A stretch of 64,000 bases of DNA from Sinanaerobacter sp. ZZT-01 (GCF_035621135.1 NZ_CP141728.1:62001-126000), one strand, 5' to 3'; positions 35,959 to 45,620 are shown, counted from the stretch's first letter. Numbers and translations: made by a program. The notes: a model not told the origin generated them from the sequence alone.

Positions 35959-36990
35959 TTAAGCGTAAAGCTCTTGAAACATCTTTCGAATCGGTTCGCT
36001 TTCTCTTAATACCTGTAATGTAATTTCTGCATGTCCTTCACAATAACCGTTTCCTACAATCATCTCGATATCTTTGCCAACACCTTCTGCACCTAAAGCT
36101 GCTTTTGTAAAGCTTGTTGCCATGGAGAAGAAGTAAACGATTCCATGTGATCTGCAAGCAAGGATGCAAGACATTTCTGTATTTTCAATGTTTACACAGT
36201 TAATAACAAGGTCTGCAAGCTTTCCGTCAGTAAGTTCGGAGACGATTTTGTAAATTTCTAAAGAATCTGTTGCATCTGCAAGAACGTATTCATCTGCGTA
36301 TCCTAATTTTTTTGCTCGATCAATTGCTCGATCCAAACCATCAATTACGATTACCTTTCCAGTTACGCCAACTCTCTTTTTCGCTTCATACGTAACCAAC
36401 ATTCCTGCTTTGCCGCCACCGCCAACAACGACTACCGTATCGCCTACTTTAGCAAATTTTGCTGTCTGTGCAGGTGCTCCGGCAACGTCCAACGCAGATA
36501 GTGCTAAGCTTTCAGGAATATCGTCAGGAAGCTTTGCATATAAACCACTCTGGAATAAAATAGCCTGTCCTTTAATATCAACCTGATCAATATCCGGTCT
36601 GATTTCTATAATTTCATCAATTTTTAAAGGTGTAAGGGAAAGAGATACTAATGTTGCAATTTTATCTCCAACTTTTAAATCTCCTTCAAAGTTAGGTCCG
36701 ATTTCTTTTACAACACCAATCAGCATACCGCCAGAACCAGTCCACGGATTTTTCATCTTTCCAGCTTTTTCAACAATCTGTAAAATTGTTTTCTTAATTT
36801 CTTCGATATCTTCACCTGCTCTTTTTTCAATTTCAGTAAAAGATGCAGAATCAATATTCAATGTCATTACATCAATCAATACTTCATTATCGTAAATCTC
36901 CATTGTATTATCAATCACATCAGCAGGCTGTGGAAGCGCTCCCTTTGGTGAAATAACTCTTTGTGTTCCGTATGGGCAACCTTTTTTCAT
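35959..36990 (-). CDS. kdd: L-erythro-3,5-diaminohexanoate dehydrogenase
   Basis: Step of anaerobic lysine fermentation: oxidative deamination of 3,5-diaminohexanoate to 5-amino-3-oxohexanoate with NAD+. About 343 residues. The N-terminus MKKGCPYGTQRVISPKGALPQ is family specific (first 12 residues are enough: KKGCPYGTQRVI). Rossmann motif VGDTVVVVGGGGKAGMLV near 185 and GEDIEEIKKTILQI region are conserved. ATG at 36990 is preceded by GAAGGAGG. No kamA, kamDE, kce or kal lies in the window, so the rest of the pathway must be elsewhere. A sigma-54-type promoter stands upstream. Confidence 0.92.
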   Translation of the reverse strand: MKKGCPYGTQRVISPKGALPQPADVIDNTMEIYDNEVLIDVMTLNIDSASFTEIEKRAGEDIEEIKKTILQIVEKAGKMKNPWTGSGGMLIGVVKEIGPNFEGDLKVGDKIATLVSLSLTPLKIDEIIEIRPDIDQVDIKGQAILFQSGLYAKLPDDIPESLALSALDVAGAPAQTAKFAKVGDTVVVVGGGGKAGMLVTYEAKKRVGVTGKVIVIDGLDRAIDRAKKLGYADEYVLADATDSLEIYKIVSELTDGKLADLVINCVNIENTEMSCILACRSHGIVYFFSMATSFTKAALGAEGVGKDIEMIVGNGYCEGHAEITLQVLRESEPIRKMFQELYA

Positions 36991-37123
36991 AATAATTTCC
37001 TCCTTCATTACTTTCTACATTTGTTCTACATTTGTTTGAATTAGCTTTTGTCAGAATAATTTATATTACTGTAACTCGTAACTGTTTAACTGCAAAAACT
37101 TTCTTTGTTCGCTGTTTTATATT

Positions 37124-37140
37124 AAGCAAATATCATGCCA
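37124..37140 (-). promoter_or_regulatory. Sigma-54 (-24/-12) promoter of kdd
   Basis: Minus strand TGGCATGATATTTGCTT matches TGGCAYR-N4-TTGCW with GG and GC at correct spacing, about 135 bp ahead of kdd. This implies control by sigma-54 and an enhancer-binding protein, as in several clostridial amino-acid fermentation genes. Confidence 0.8.
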
Positions 37141-37288
37141 TTATTTCCAAACCGATTATTTTTCTATTTTTTTATTAAAAAACAATAACTTTTATTTATA
37201 AAATATTAGTATTCCAAAAAAAATGTATTTTAACAAAGAACAACTATATAATTAAAAATTTATTGCTCCCTTGATTTGATTCAAAAGT

Positions 37289-37314
37289 GGTTCAATTTTG
37301 TCGAAATTAGAACC
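37289..37314. promoter_or_regulatory. Dyad upstream of the sigma-54 promoter (possible activator site)
   Basis: GGTTC-N16-GAACC, extended to roughly 11-bp arms with two mismatches, lies about 150-190 bp upstream of the -24/-12 element, the usual distance for an enhancer. Rest of 37009-37447: A/T-rich, no gene seen. Confidence 0.45.
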
Positions 37315-37401
37315 CAAAATAGTTCATAAATTTTTAGTTTTTTTAGAAAATTAAATTAATTTCCGTTTCACTTTTTGTGCCCCAGAAGGTAATATTTCAA
37401 T

Positions 37402-37436
37402 AAAAAAAAGATTGCATATTTCTATGCAATCCTTTT
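37402..37436 (-). terminator. Terminator of the permease/deaminase operon
   Basis: GATTGCATA/TATGCAATC (9-bp, 4-nt loop) followed on the minus strand by eight T, directly after the permease stop codon. Confidence 0.9.
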
Positions 37437-37447
37437 ACAGTCTTTAC

Positions 37448-39013
37448 TTATACGTAATCAAAATCATCCGGCGCATCAAACCACTTATTACGTCCTGAAT
37501 GAAGGACAAAGCATAAGACAGCCATAATGACATAACCTATCATGAACGGAGATTTTGGGAAGATTCCCAGCGATGCACTGTGTATGAATCCGAAAAATGA
37601 TAATGCAGCTCCTGCCAATGCGGTAACTCCCGCTTTATCTAAACGCCTGTCAATAATAAACACTGTCAAAGTTCCTAAGATGATGCCAATGATGATCGCT
37701 CCCGATTTCACTGCTGATACTCCGTTCCACATAACACCTGATTCCGTTAAGCTCTTGGTTACTTCACTTCCGTATCCGACTAACCCAGACGGTAATGTCT
37801 CTGTCCATATATCTGCAAGCCCTACTGCTCCGGTTACCTGTGTAAACAGAAAATCCGCGATCGGTGGCACCATCGCAATTCCGATTCCCGCATAATGTTT
37901 CGCATCACACGCTCTAAACGCTTGAGAGAGCATGATTATGGAACACCACAAATATGTAATTGCAGCAATTGCAGGCGGAACCAGTGCGCTAAAGGTTGTA
38001 AAGAGACCGAAGATTCCTGCACACGCAAGCAAGATCCCTCCAAGCCACGAAAAACCAATGCTTGCTCCTGATTTTTTAAGTCCGGCATGACCCAGCCAAA
38101 CGGTATTTGGTACAACCCCGCCGAATAGTGCCGAAATCATAGTACAAACTCCATCCGTAAATTGTGCTTCTCTGATACTATAGTTGTCGCCGGCAGCATT
38201 TGCCGCTTCTACGTTATCCATTGTCTCAATAAAATTATAAATTTCAATCGGTATGATAATTGTGAGGTAAGGAAGAACAATCGCAAATCCATTTACAAGC
38301 GCCTCGATGGAATTAGCCGGATTTGGTATAAAAAATCCGATACCTGAAAAATCGACATGTGTACGTCCAATCAGCAAGGCATAAATAATTCCACCTACAA
38401 TTGCCACAACAAACGGAGGGATTTTCTTAGGAAACAAATAGCCTCCGAATACACCAATCATCCCTACAAGTAAGATTGGAAGTCCAACGACAGGATCACC
38501 AAATAAATCAAAAACTCCCTGCGTTGCCATCCAGATAAATCCGATCCCGGCTACTGTACCTAAAAGTGCTGCACGTGGAATCCTCTTTTTTAACCACGGC
38601 CCGATCAACCCACCGAGAAATTCAACCATACCTCCAATAAAGCAAGCTGCGACCGCCGCAGACCACGCAAGCTCCGGATCATTTAAGGAATAATGTAACG
38701 GCATGATAACTCCATATAAAATGACAAACATAGCTGGTGTCGACACACCAGACGGCAAGGCAGTCACATCACTTCGACCTTCTTTTTTCCCCAATTTATA
38801 CGCCATGTACGCATAGTATAATCCGCCTGCCAAAAGTCCCACGGACATACCCGGTATGACTCTCCCGTAAACCAGTTCATCCGGCCATCCAAGTACGCCG
38901 GACAGAGTTGCGATTATTATAATATAATTTACAATATTGTTTGTAAGTACATACGTTAACCCACCGATATCTCCTCGGTTAAACAACGGCAGATGTATTT
39001 CCGATTTCAACAT
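37448..39013 (-). CDS. NCS2/AzgA-like nucleobase permease
   Basis: 521 residues with about 13-14 hydrophobic segments. It begins LFNRGDIGGLTYVLTNNIVN, as in putative xanthine/uracil or AzgA-type permeases, and has a conserved GRSDVTALPSGVSTP loop and a PIEIYNFIETMDNVEAA segment (family motif 3 region) near 270. It follows an adenine deaminase by 40 bp, so adenine or hypoxanthine uptake is the best guess. The TM count and motifs differ from classic UraA, and the group includes poorly studied members. Confidence 0.85.
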   Translation of the reverse strand: MLKSEIHLPLFNRGDIGGLTYVLTNNIVNYIIIIATLSGVLGWPDELVYGRVIPGMSVGLLAGGLYYAYMAYKLGKKEGRSDVTALPSGVSTPAMFVILYGVIMPLHYSLNDPELAWSAAVAACFIGGMVEFLGGLIGPWLKKRIPRAALLGTVAGIGFIWMATQGVFDLFGDPVVGLPILLVGMIGVFGGYLFPKKIPPFVVAIVGGIIYALLIGRTHVDFSGIGFFIPNPANSIEALVNGFAIVLPYLTIIIPIEIYNFIETMDNVEAANAAGDNYSIREAQFTDGVCTMISALFGGVVPNTVWLGHAGLKKSGASIGFSWLGGILLACAGIFGLFTTFSALVPPAIAAITYLWCSIIMLSQAFRACDAKHYAGIGIAMVPPIADFLFTQVTGAVGLADIWTETLPSGLVGYGSEVTKSLTESGVMWNGVSAVKSGAIIIGIILGTLTVFIIDRRLDKAGVTALAGAALSFFGFIHSASLGIFPKSPFMIGYVIMAVLCFVLHSGRNKWFDAPDDFDYV

Positions 39014-39052
39014 AAGTCACTCTCCTTGATGTATTTTAAAATATCCTAATAC

Positions 39053-40783
39053 CTAAGCTTCTATTTTTATAAAATCAAATTTTGTCACGTCAAACAGACC
39101 CATATCCGTTAATTTTAATTCCGGAATCACTGCCAAAGACATAAAACACAGAGTCATTATTGGTTCGACATCATCGTTAACTTTAAGAATTTCATGTGCT
39201 GCCGCATGAATATGAGTTAATTTCGCATCGACCCATTCACCGCTCTGATCGCTCATCAAACCTGCAATCGGCATAGGCATTTGTTCCAGCACTTCTTGAT
39301 TTTTTGTCAGCACAATACCGCCGTCCTGCTTGATTAATTGCTCTACGGCATATGCCATTTCTTCATCATCTACTCCGACAACGATAATGTTATGGGAATC
39401 ATGAGCCACAGAAAGCGCAACGGCTCCTTCTTTGATGCCGTATCCTTTTAAGAGAGCAACCGCCACATTCCCTGTATTTTGATGACGTTCCACTACAGCG
39501 ACCTTAACGACATCTTCCGATGCGTCGTATAAAAACTCGCCTTTCGCATCCCGTTTAATTTCCACTATATCTTTTTCGGTTACGACACCGCCCGGCAAAA
39601 TTTTAATCGCATGAGCTTTGTCAGAATGAATTTTTAAACCAAACTTGTCCTTAGAAAATCCCTTGACATGGAAGCTTCCTTTTGTTGCAGATATATCATA
39701 GCGCTCAATCGGCTGACAATACGTTCCGTCAGCTGCCACTTCTTTTCCTGCAATCAAAACTTTACGAACTTTAAAATCTTGAAGGTCATCCATAAGTACG
39801 ATGTCCGCACGCAGTCCCGGTGCAATCGCACCTCTATCATCCAGTCCGAAGCATTCAGCTGCATTCAAACTTGCCATTCGGATTGCCGAAACTGCATCAA
39901 TTCCTTCCTGCACACAGATACGTAAATGGTTATCTAAATGACCCAAACTTAAAATCGTTTTTGGCTGGCAATCATCCGCACACAACAAACAACGTCTGCT
40001 ATTCAATGGCGTAACGCCTTTCAGCAGTGCTTTCAGGTTATGGCATGCCGACCCTTGACGGAGTAAAACATACATGCCTCTGGAAATTCGATCGCGCAGT
40101 TCATCCGCTGTGGCACACTCGTGATCGGTATGAATACGGGCTGCCGCATATGCGTTTAATTCCAGCCCACTTACTCCCGGGCTATGTCCATCAATTGGCT
40201 TTCTTTGTTTTTTTGCAACTAGAAGCTTATCTAAAACGGCCTCATTTGCATGAATCACTCCAGGAAAATCCATGAATTCTCCTAATCCAAGGATCGTATC
40301 ATTCTGCATAGGCGCTTCCATATCCGCAGCATTAATAACAGCTCCCGAATGCTCCCAAGGAGTAGCCGGTACACAAGATGGAAGCATCCATTTGATGTCT
40401 AGTGCAACGCCTTCCGATGCATGAATCATATAATTTAAGCCATCCAGACCCCGTACATTCACGATTTCATGGGGATCAGCTATGATTGTAGTCGTCCCGT
40501 GAGGTACTACAAGTCTGCCTAATTCCTCCGGACTAACGTAAGAAGATTCCACATGAATATGGCTGTCGATAAATCCCGGCGCGGCAAACTGCCCTTTTGC
40601 ATCGATTTCCTGAATGCCGTCATATGTCCCAATTCCTGCGATCCACTCTTCGCATAATGCAATATCACCTTCAATCAACTCACCGTTATATACATCAACA
40701 ACCTTGCAGTTTTTGATTACCATATCCGCAGGAACACGCCCTGCCGCAACATCAATTAATTTTTTTAATTGTTCTTTTTCCAT
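39053..40783 (-). CDS. ade: Adenine deaminase
   Basis: Converts adenine to hypoxanthine and ammonia. 576 residues, family size. Amidohydrolase fold with metal ligands in FIDSHIHVESSYVSPEELG (HxH and E), IADPHEIVNV, LGEFMDFPGV (bridging Glu), DGHSPGVSG (His), IHTDHECAT (His) and LCADDCQP (Asp). The C-terminal adenine-deaminase domain includes VAHDSHNIIVVGVDD. All expected residues are present. Lies 15 bp after the divergent paralogue and 40 bp before the permease gene. Confidence 0.95.
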   Translation of the reverse strand: MEKEQLKKLIDVAAGRVPADMVIKNCKVVDVYNGELIEGDIALCEEWIAGIGTYDGIQEIDAKGQFAAPGFIDSHIHVESSYVSPEELGRLVVPHGTTTIIADPHEIVNVRGLDGLNYMIHASEGVALDIKWMLPSCVPATPWEHSGAVINAADMEAPMQNDTILGLGEFMDFPGVIHANEAVLDKLLVAKKQRKPIDGHSPGVSGLELNAYAAARIHTDHECATADELRDRISRGMYVLLRQGSACHNLKALLKGVTPLNSRRCLLCADDCQPKTILSLGHLDNHLRICVQEGIDAVSAIRMASLNAAECFGLDDRGAIAPGLRADIVLMDDLQDFKVRKVLIAGKEVAADGTYCQPIERYDISATKGSFHVKGFSKDKFGLKIHSDKAHAIKILPGGVVTEKDIVEIKRDAKGEFLYDASEDVVKVAVVERHQNTGNVAVALLKGYGIKEGAVALSVAHDSHNIIVVGVDDEEMAYAVEQLIKQDGGIVLTKNQEVLEQMPMPIAGLMSDQSGEWVDAKLTHIHAAAHEILKVNDDVEPIMTLCFMSLAVIPELKLTDMGLFDVTKFDFIKIEA

Positions 40784-40798
40784 TTTGCAATCCCCTTT

Positions 40799-42583
40799 TT
40801 ATCTCGACGCTCTCAGTTCTAAAATTGGATCAAAGGTTGTAAGTGCAATGCAATCTACAGGTCCTACATCTGTAATCGCATAGTCCGGTATTGCCGTAAT
40901 CGGTAAAAAGAACATGTACATCAGTGGCTCCGGTAGATTACAGCCTAATTGATTTGCCGCTTTAGTAAGGAGAGTCTCCCGATATGCTATTTCTTTTGGT
41001 TCTAAATCGCTGGCAATCCCACCTACAGGTAAAGGAAGGAATTCCATGACTTCTCCATCTGCAACAACCACCTGTCCGCCTCCGTTTTCGATTAAATGAT
41101 TGACTGCAATTGACATATCAGAAGCATTTGCTCCCATAACAATAATATTATTATCATCCGGTGCGGCTGAGGAAGCCATTGCACCCTTTTTCAAACTCCA
41201 TCCGGAACAAAATGCCAAAGATTTATTTCCATTCCTCCCAAATCGTTCTAAAACAGAAACCATAAGGACGTCCTGTTCTACATCAGGCATCACAACAGAA
41301 TCTTTTACTGCTAAGGTTACATCTCTCCGCTTACGTACGAAAGGTCCTTTTACATCCATTGATAATACCTTTGCCTGTCCTTCTTGAATTGACACCTTAT
41401 ATTCAAAATCTGCCTTTGAAGTGCGTGTACACTTTAATGCACTACTTAATATACTGCTTCTTTCTGGTGCCTTTAAATCATAGTTCAATGAACCATTTTG
41501 GGCTACCAGTCTTCCATTTGTAATGACCGCATCCACATGGAATGTCTCAGGGCTGTCAACCAGCAGAATATCCGCAATTTTTCCCGGAGAGATGGAACCA
41601 ATCAGGTGATCGATGCGATATGCCTCTGCACTATTGATTGTCGCCATTTGAATCGCCGTCATTGGTTCAATTCCCTCAGCAATTGCCAAACGAACCACAT
41701 GATCCAAATGCCCTTTTTCTAAAACATCCGAAGCGGTCACATCGTCCGTGCAAAAGCTTACACGACGTGCAAACGCAGGATTTACTTCCGTAATTGCTCT
41801 AACATTTTCCTTTAAAAAATGAGTCACAGAAGATTCACGAATCAACATGTGCATACCATTTCTCATTTTTTCAACAACTTCTTCATGATCGTAGCTTTCA
41901 TGATCTAAACGCACACCTGCACAAAGATAGCCATTTAACTCCTTACCTCTTGCCATTGGTGCACAGCCAAAGACAGGGAGGCGGTTTTTAAATGCTTCTT
42001 CAATTGCACCAAGTGTATCTTCATCTTCTTCCTGAACATATTCCCTTACAGTTTCCCAAACACCGAAACATTCCGGCCATTTTTGCACTATGGAATGCAC
42101 TTCTTGATTAAAGTTAAAGGCAACGGTTGACTGTGGAAACGTATAAGGTGTTTTATATGGCGCTCCCCAAAATACCTTAAGAGGACTTGCCTTTATCTCT
42201 TCAAAAATTTCCTTTAACCCTTCCAAACCGGACACCGAAATGTATTCGTCCAAGCCGGAAATCATGCTGGTCGTTCCCCTCGGTACCACAGCTTTAGCAA
42301 AGCTCGTTATACTGAGTTTACTGCATTCACTGTGAATGTGCCCATCAATCAAACCAGGTGCCAAATATTTACCCTCTGCGTCGATTGTTTTCGTATTCGG
42401 CCCGATGTAATCGCTCACATCACCAATTGCAACGATCGTATCTCCATAAATTGCAATATCAGCCGGATAAATTTCGGATGACATTACATTGATCAAATTT
42501 CCATGAAGTACGACTGTGTCTGCCGGAATAATTCCTCTTCCCGCACGAATAAGCTGTTTTAAGTTGTTTTTGTTTTTTTGCAT
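40799..42583 (-). CDS. Divergent adenine deaminase paralogue with altered active site
   Basis: 594 residues, same domain order as the true adenine deaminase next door. The HxH motif is kept (IDGHIHSECS), as are Glu (FGVWETVREY), DHES and CTDD. Two positions differ: DPHE is LDEY, and GHSPG is GCAPM, which puts Cys where a metal-binding His is usual. The C-terminal domain still has PDDNNIIVMGANASDM. A different heterocyclic substrate or metal use is likely. GGAGG lies 7 nt ahead of the ATG; first gene of a three-gene unit, behind a structured leader. Confidence 0.85.
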   Translation of the reverse strand: MQKNKNNLKQLIRAGRGIIPADTVVLHGNLINVMSSEIYPADIAIYGDTIVAIGDVSDYIGPNTKTIDAEGKYLAPGLIDGHIHSECSKLSITSFAKAVVPRGTTSMISGLDEYISVSGLEGLKEIFEEIKASPLKVFWGAPYKTPYTFPQSTVAFNFNQEVHSIVQKWPECFGVWETVREYVQEEDEDTLGAIEEAFKNRLPVFGCAPMARGKELNGYLCAGVRLDHESYDHEEVVEKMRNGMHMLIRESSVTHFLKENVRAITEVNPAFARRVSFCTDDVTASDVLEKGHLDHVVRLAIAEGIEPMTAIQMATINSAEAYRIDHLIGSISPGKIADILLVDSPETFHVDAVITNGRLVAQNGSLNYDLKAPERSSILSSALKCTRTSKADFEYKVSIQEGQAKVLSMDVKGPFVRKRRDVTLAVKDSVVMPDVEQDVLMVSVLERFGRNGNKSLAFCSGWSLKKGAMASSAAPDDNNIIVMGANASDMSIAVNHLIENGGGQVVVADGEVMEFLPLPVGGIASDLEPKEIAYRETLLTKAANQLGCNLPEPLMYMFFLPITAIPDYAITDVGPVDCIALTTFDPILELRASR

Positions 42584-42608
42584 GAAAAAACCTCCAATAA
42601 ATAATTTT

Positions 42609-42662
42609 AGATACCCCGACCATTGCTGGCGAACCAGGTTTCCCGTCCTGCAGCTTGTATCT
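42609..42662 (-). ncRNA. Small structured leader before the deaminase operon
   Basis: On the minus strand, GATAC (42657-42661) and GTATC (42610-42614), extended to 6 bp, enclose a 42-nt GC-rich core in an otherwise very A/T-rich leader. The core holds a CTGG-TTCG-CCAG hairpin (42626-42637) and GGACGGGAAACC and GGTCGGGG stretches that could pair across. CCAAT upstream can also pair with the ATTGG of the ribosome site. Not a purine riboswitch consensus. Rest of 42584-42976 has only the ABC terminator; no gene. Confidence 0.45.
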
Positions 42663-42880
42663 TGTCGAATTTTATATTGGATTGGAAAATATTAAATATA
42701 ATATTTATGGAAATAGAGTACCACATATCCTATGAAAAATATATAATTTTAGCTAATCCTTTCTCATTTATTTTTAATTAAATGGACATTTTGCACTTAA
42801 ACACGTATCATTCTCTTATTTTAATCAAATAACGTTCGTTTTTTTATCAAGGGTGCTTTGCATGAATCGAGCGTGAATTA

Positions 42881-42927
42881 AAAAAGAATGCCTCCATTTT
42901 CTTTTCTTGAAAACCTCGGCATTCTTA
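42881..42927 (-). terminator. Terminator of the ABC importer operon
   Basis: AAGAATGCC and GGCATTCTT (9 bp) around a partly paired loop, followed by six T on the minus strand. It separates the importer genes from the deaminase unit. Confidence 0.85.
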
Positions 42928-42976
42928 TTTCCTTATTTTTATATAGGTAATTTTTTCTTGCAGCTATATGCTACGG

Positions 42977-43981
42977 TCAATTGGCCGTGACCTGTTCAGC
43001 AAATACATTGTTAACCACCTTATCATATGGGGCTTTTTTCTTTAATTCGCCTGCCTGTGTCATTACTTCCTGTAGCAATTCAAATGATTCTTCTTTTAAA
43101 ACCGGATCGCTGTTCCAAACGTCAATATCCTTATATCTTTGTATTACCGTAGTTAGCAAATCTGTTTCTGTGTCTGGAAAAGAGGAAGCGACTACTTCTG
43201 CGATCTCTTCTGCATCATGTGTTGCCACCCATTGCTGCCCTTTGTAAACCGCTCTGGTAAAGCGTTCAATTAACTCACTATTTTCTTTTATAAAGCTCTG
43301 CTTTGCAAAGTAAGAGGTGTATGGAATTTCACCGCTTTCTTCTCCAATCGAGGATACTATGTATCCTTTCTCCTCTTTCTCTAGCATGGATGCTGTCGGT
43401 TCAAACAAAGTAACATAATCACCGGTTCCGCTTGTAAATGCCCCTGCCATTAACGCAAACTGTATGCTGTTGTCAAGGGTCGTATCCTTATACGGGTCTA
43501 AACCATTTTGACGAATCACATATTCTAATGTCATGTAAGGAACTCCACCTTTTCGTCCCGGCAGTACTTTTTTCCCACGAATCTTATCCCATGAAAAATC
43601 CGTATCCTCTTCACGACCTACAAGAAAAGAGCCATCCCGTTTCGTCAACTGTGCAAAAACCTCTGCATAATCTGCCTTACCTTCGTTATAAACGTAAATA
43701 GCGGCTTCCGGACCGGAAAATCCGATGTCTACATTATCCGAAAGGACTGCTGCCATAACCTTATCTGCCCCCTGCCCATTTGTAAGCTCGATTTCAATTC
43801 CTTCTTCGTCAAAAAATCCTAAATTCATCGCAGCGTATTGCGGTGCATAGAAAATAGAGTGCGTTACTTCACATACACTCACTTTTTCTTTGCCCTGCGA
43901 TTTTGTACCGCAGCCTGTCATTAAAGAGACAATCAAAAGAAAACAGAGCATAATACTGAATCCTTTAACATATTTTTTCAT
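42977..43981 (-). CDS. ABC transporter substrate-binding lipoprotein, NMT1/THI5-like
   Basis: 334 residues. Lipoprotein signal with lipobox LMTGC (Cys about residue 24). NMT1/THI5 fold features: FYAPQYAAMNLGFFDEEGIEIELT and VDIGFSGPEAAIYVYNEGKADY near 60-110. This family carries pyrimidine or thiamine precursors, and also sulfonates, nitrate or purine-like compounds. The operon and neighbourhood of a deaminase suggest a nitrogenous heterocycle. Third gene after ATPase and permease, with 75 bp between it and the permease. Confidence 0.9.
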   Translation of the reverse strand: MKKYVKGFSIMLCFLLIVSLMTGCGTKSQGKEKVSVCEVTHSIFYAPQYAAMNLGFFDEEGIEIELTNGQGADKVMAAVLSDNVDIGFSGPEAAIYVYNEGKADYAEVFAQLTKRDGSFLVGREEDTDFSWDKIRGKKVLPGRKGGVPYMTLEYVIRQNGLDPYKDTTLDNSIQFALMAGAFTSGTGDYVTLFEPTASMLEKEEKGYIVSSIGEESGEIPYTSYFAKQSFIKENSELIERFTRAVYKGQQWVATHDAEEIAEVVASSFPDTETDLLTTVIQRYKDIDVWNSDPVLKEESFELLQEVMTQAGELKKKAPYDKVVNNVFAEQVTAN

Positions 43982-44056
43982 TTTACCAACTCCTTATATT
44001 ATATTTAATTAAACAAATGAAAAACGATATTCTTTCATCGAACTACACCATTAGAT

Positions 44057-44863
44057 TCAATGGCTGCACCATCGCATCACCAACCTTTGCATCAATACAA
44101 CTGCTTCATACATAAGTGCTGCAACAGCTGCTAGAATAATTACACTTGCCATAACTAAATCTAATTGAAATACTTGACCGCCATAGACAATTAAGTACCC
44201 TAATCCTGCTTTTGAAACCAAAAATTCACCGGCAATCACACCGACCAAAGATAACCCAATATTAATTTTTAATGAATTAAACAGGGTTTTAATGTTATAC
44301 GGAAAAACAATTTTTTTAAAAATTTGAAACCTGGTTGCTCCAAATGTTGCAGCCATCTTTACATACTCTTTATCCGTATTTTGAAATCCATTTAACATCT
44401 CCAGTACAGTAACAATCAAAGATATAGCAAGTGCCATAAAAATAATTGCTTCCGTTCCGGCTCCTACTATGATAATAATAACCGGGCCTAAAGCAATTTT
44501 TGGCAAACTATTCAGAACAACTAGATATGGTTCACTTACTTTTGAAATAAAGCTACTCCACCACAAAATAATTGCTAAAACAGTTCCCGTAATAACTCCC
44601 AGTGTAAATCCGATCAGCGTTTCATAAACGGTCACTCCAATATGCATCATCAAACCGTTCTGCGCCATATTAATGCAGGTATTCCAAATACGTGAGGGCT
44701 GGCTCAATATAAAGCTGTCGATCCATCCCAGTGCCGCCGAAATCTCCCACATTGCTGTAAAACAAAGCAAAATTCCTATTTGCCAAAAAAAAATCAATTG
44801 TTTCCTACGTTTCGCTTTTATTAAATAAATGACTCTTTCTTCTGATACTTCTTGTTCATTCAT
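44057..44863 (-). CDS. ABC transporter permease (TauC/SsuC/ThiX type)
   Basis: 268 residues, six hydrophobic segments. Cytosolic coupling motif MAATFGATRFQIFKKIVFPYNI (EAA-like loop) near 170. Overlaps the ATPase gene by 8 bp. The first 25 residues are charged. Forms the importer with the preceding ATPase and the lipoprotein that follows. Confidence 0.92.
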   Translation of the reverse strand: MNEQEVSEERVIYLIKAKRRKQLIFFWQIGILLCFTAMWEISAALGWIDSFILSQPSRIWNTCINMAQNGLMMHIGVTVYETLIGFTLGVITGTVLAIILWWSSFISKVSEPYLVVLNSLPKIALGPVIIIIVGAGTEAIIFMALAISLIVTVLEMLNGFQNTDKEYVKMAATFGATRFQIFKKIVFPYNIKTLFNSLKINIGLSLVGVIAGEFLVSKAGLGYLIVYGGQVFQLDLVMASVIILAAVAALMYEAVVLMQRLVMRWCSH

Positions 44864-45620
44864 CGGAGGCTAACTCCTTCCATATATAATCAAAATATCC
44901 GCTAAATTTCGGACTCTTCCTGCAACTTAACGGGGTTCTATTCTCAGTCTCAAATTGAATCGGTATGATTTCCTTCACAACAGCCGGTCTAGAACTGAGA
45001 ATGACCACTTTATCTCCCATGCTGATTCCTTCAGGAATATCATGTGTGACCATTAAAGTTGTTACCTGCTCTTGTTTTAATATCTGATACACATCATTTG
45101 TTACGGTTAATCTTGTTTGATAATCTAACGCAGAAAAAGCTTCATCCAATAATAAAATATCTGGATTAATTGCTAATGTCCGAATCAATGCAACTCTCTG
45201 ACGCATCCCGCCGGATAACTGCGATGGATACTTATCCTTAAATTCGTACAGCTCATACGTTTTCAATAATTGAACGACTCGTTCCAAATTTTCCGGTGTC
45301 AGATTCTTTCTTATTTCTAATCCAAGAATTACATTCTTGTAGATAGTTCTCCACTCTAACAAATTATCTTTTTGCAGCATGTAACCGATGTGATCGGATA
45401 TTCCTTCGATTCTTTCACCATTTACGTGAATTTCTCCCGATGTCGGTTTAATCAATCCCGCAATAATAGAAAGCAGCGTGGATTTTCCACAGCCGCTGGG
45501 TCCAACAATACTGATGAACTCTCCCTTTTCAACACTAAAATTTATTTCTTTTAAAGCAGTAATTTCTCCATTTACTGCCTGATATTTCTGCTCTATTTTA
45601 TGCACGTTTAGAACTGCCAA
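44856..45620 (-). CDS. ABC transporter ATP-binding protein (TauB/SsuB/ThiZ type)
   Basis: 254 residues, TTG start with GAGGTGAAA ahead. Walker A GPSGCGKSTLL, Q-loop MLQKDNLLEW, signature LSGGMRQRVAL, Walker B ILLLDEAFSALD, and switch His in TLMVTHDIPEG are all present. First gene of the importer operon. ABC_NitT type in motif spacing. Confidence 0.94.
   Translation of the reverse strand: MAVLNVHKIEQKYQAVNGEITALKEINFSVEKGEFISIVGPSGCGKSTLLSIIAGLIKPTSGEIHVNGERIEGISDHIGYMLQKDNLLEWRTIYKNVILGLEIRKNLTPENLERVVQLLKTYELYEFKDKYPSQLSGGMRQRVALIRTLAINPDILLLDEAFSALDYQTRLTVTNDVYQILKQEQVTTLMVTHDIPEGISMGDKVVILSSRPAVVKEIIPIQFETENRTPLSCRKSPKFSGYFDYIWKELASDE

Noticed and set aside
42609-42662. Purine (adenine/guanine) riboswitch ahead of the deaminase
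   Set aside because: The conserved junction and loop bases of that class are absent; listed only as an unclassified structured element.
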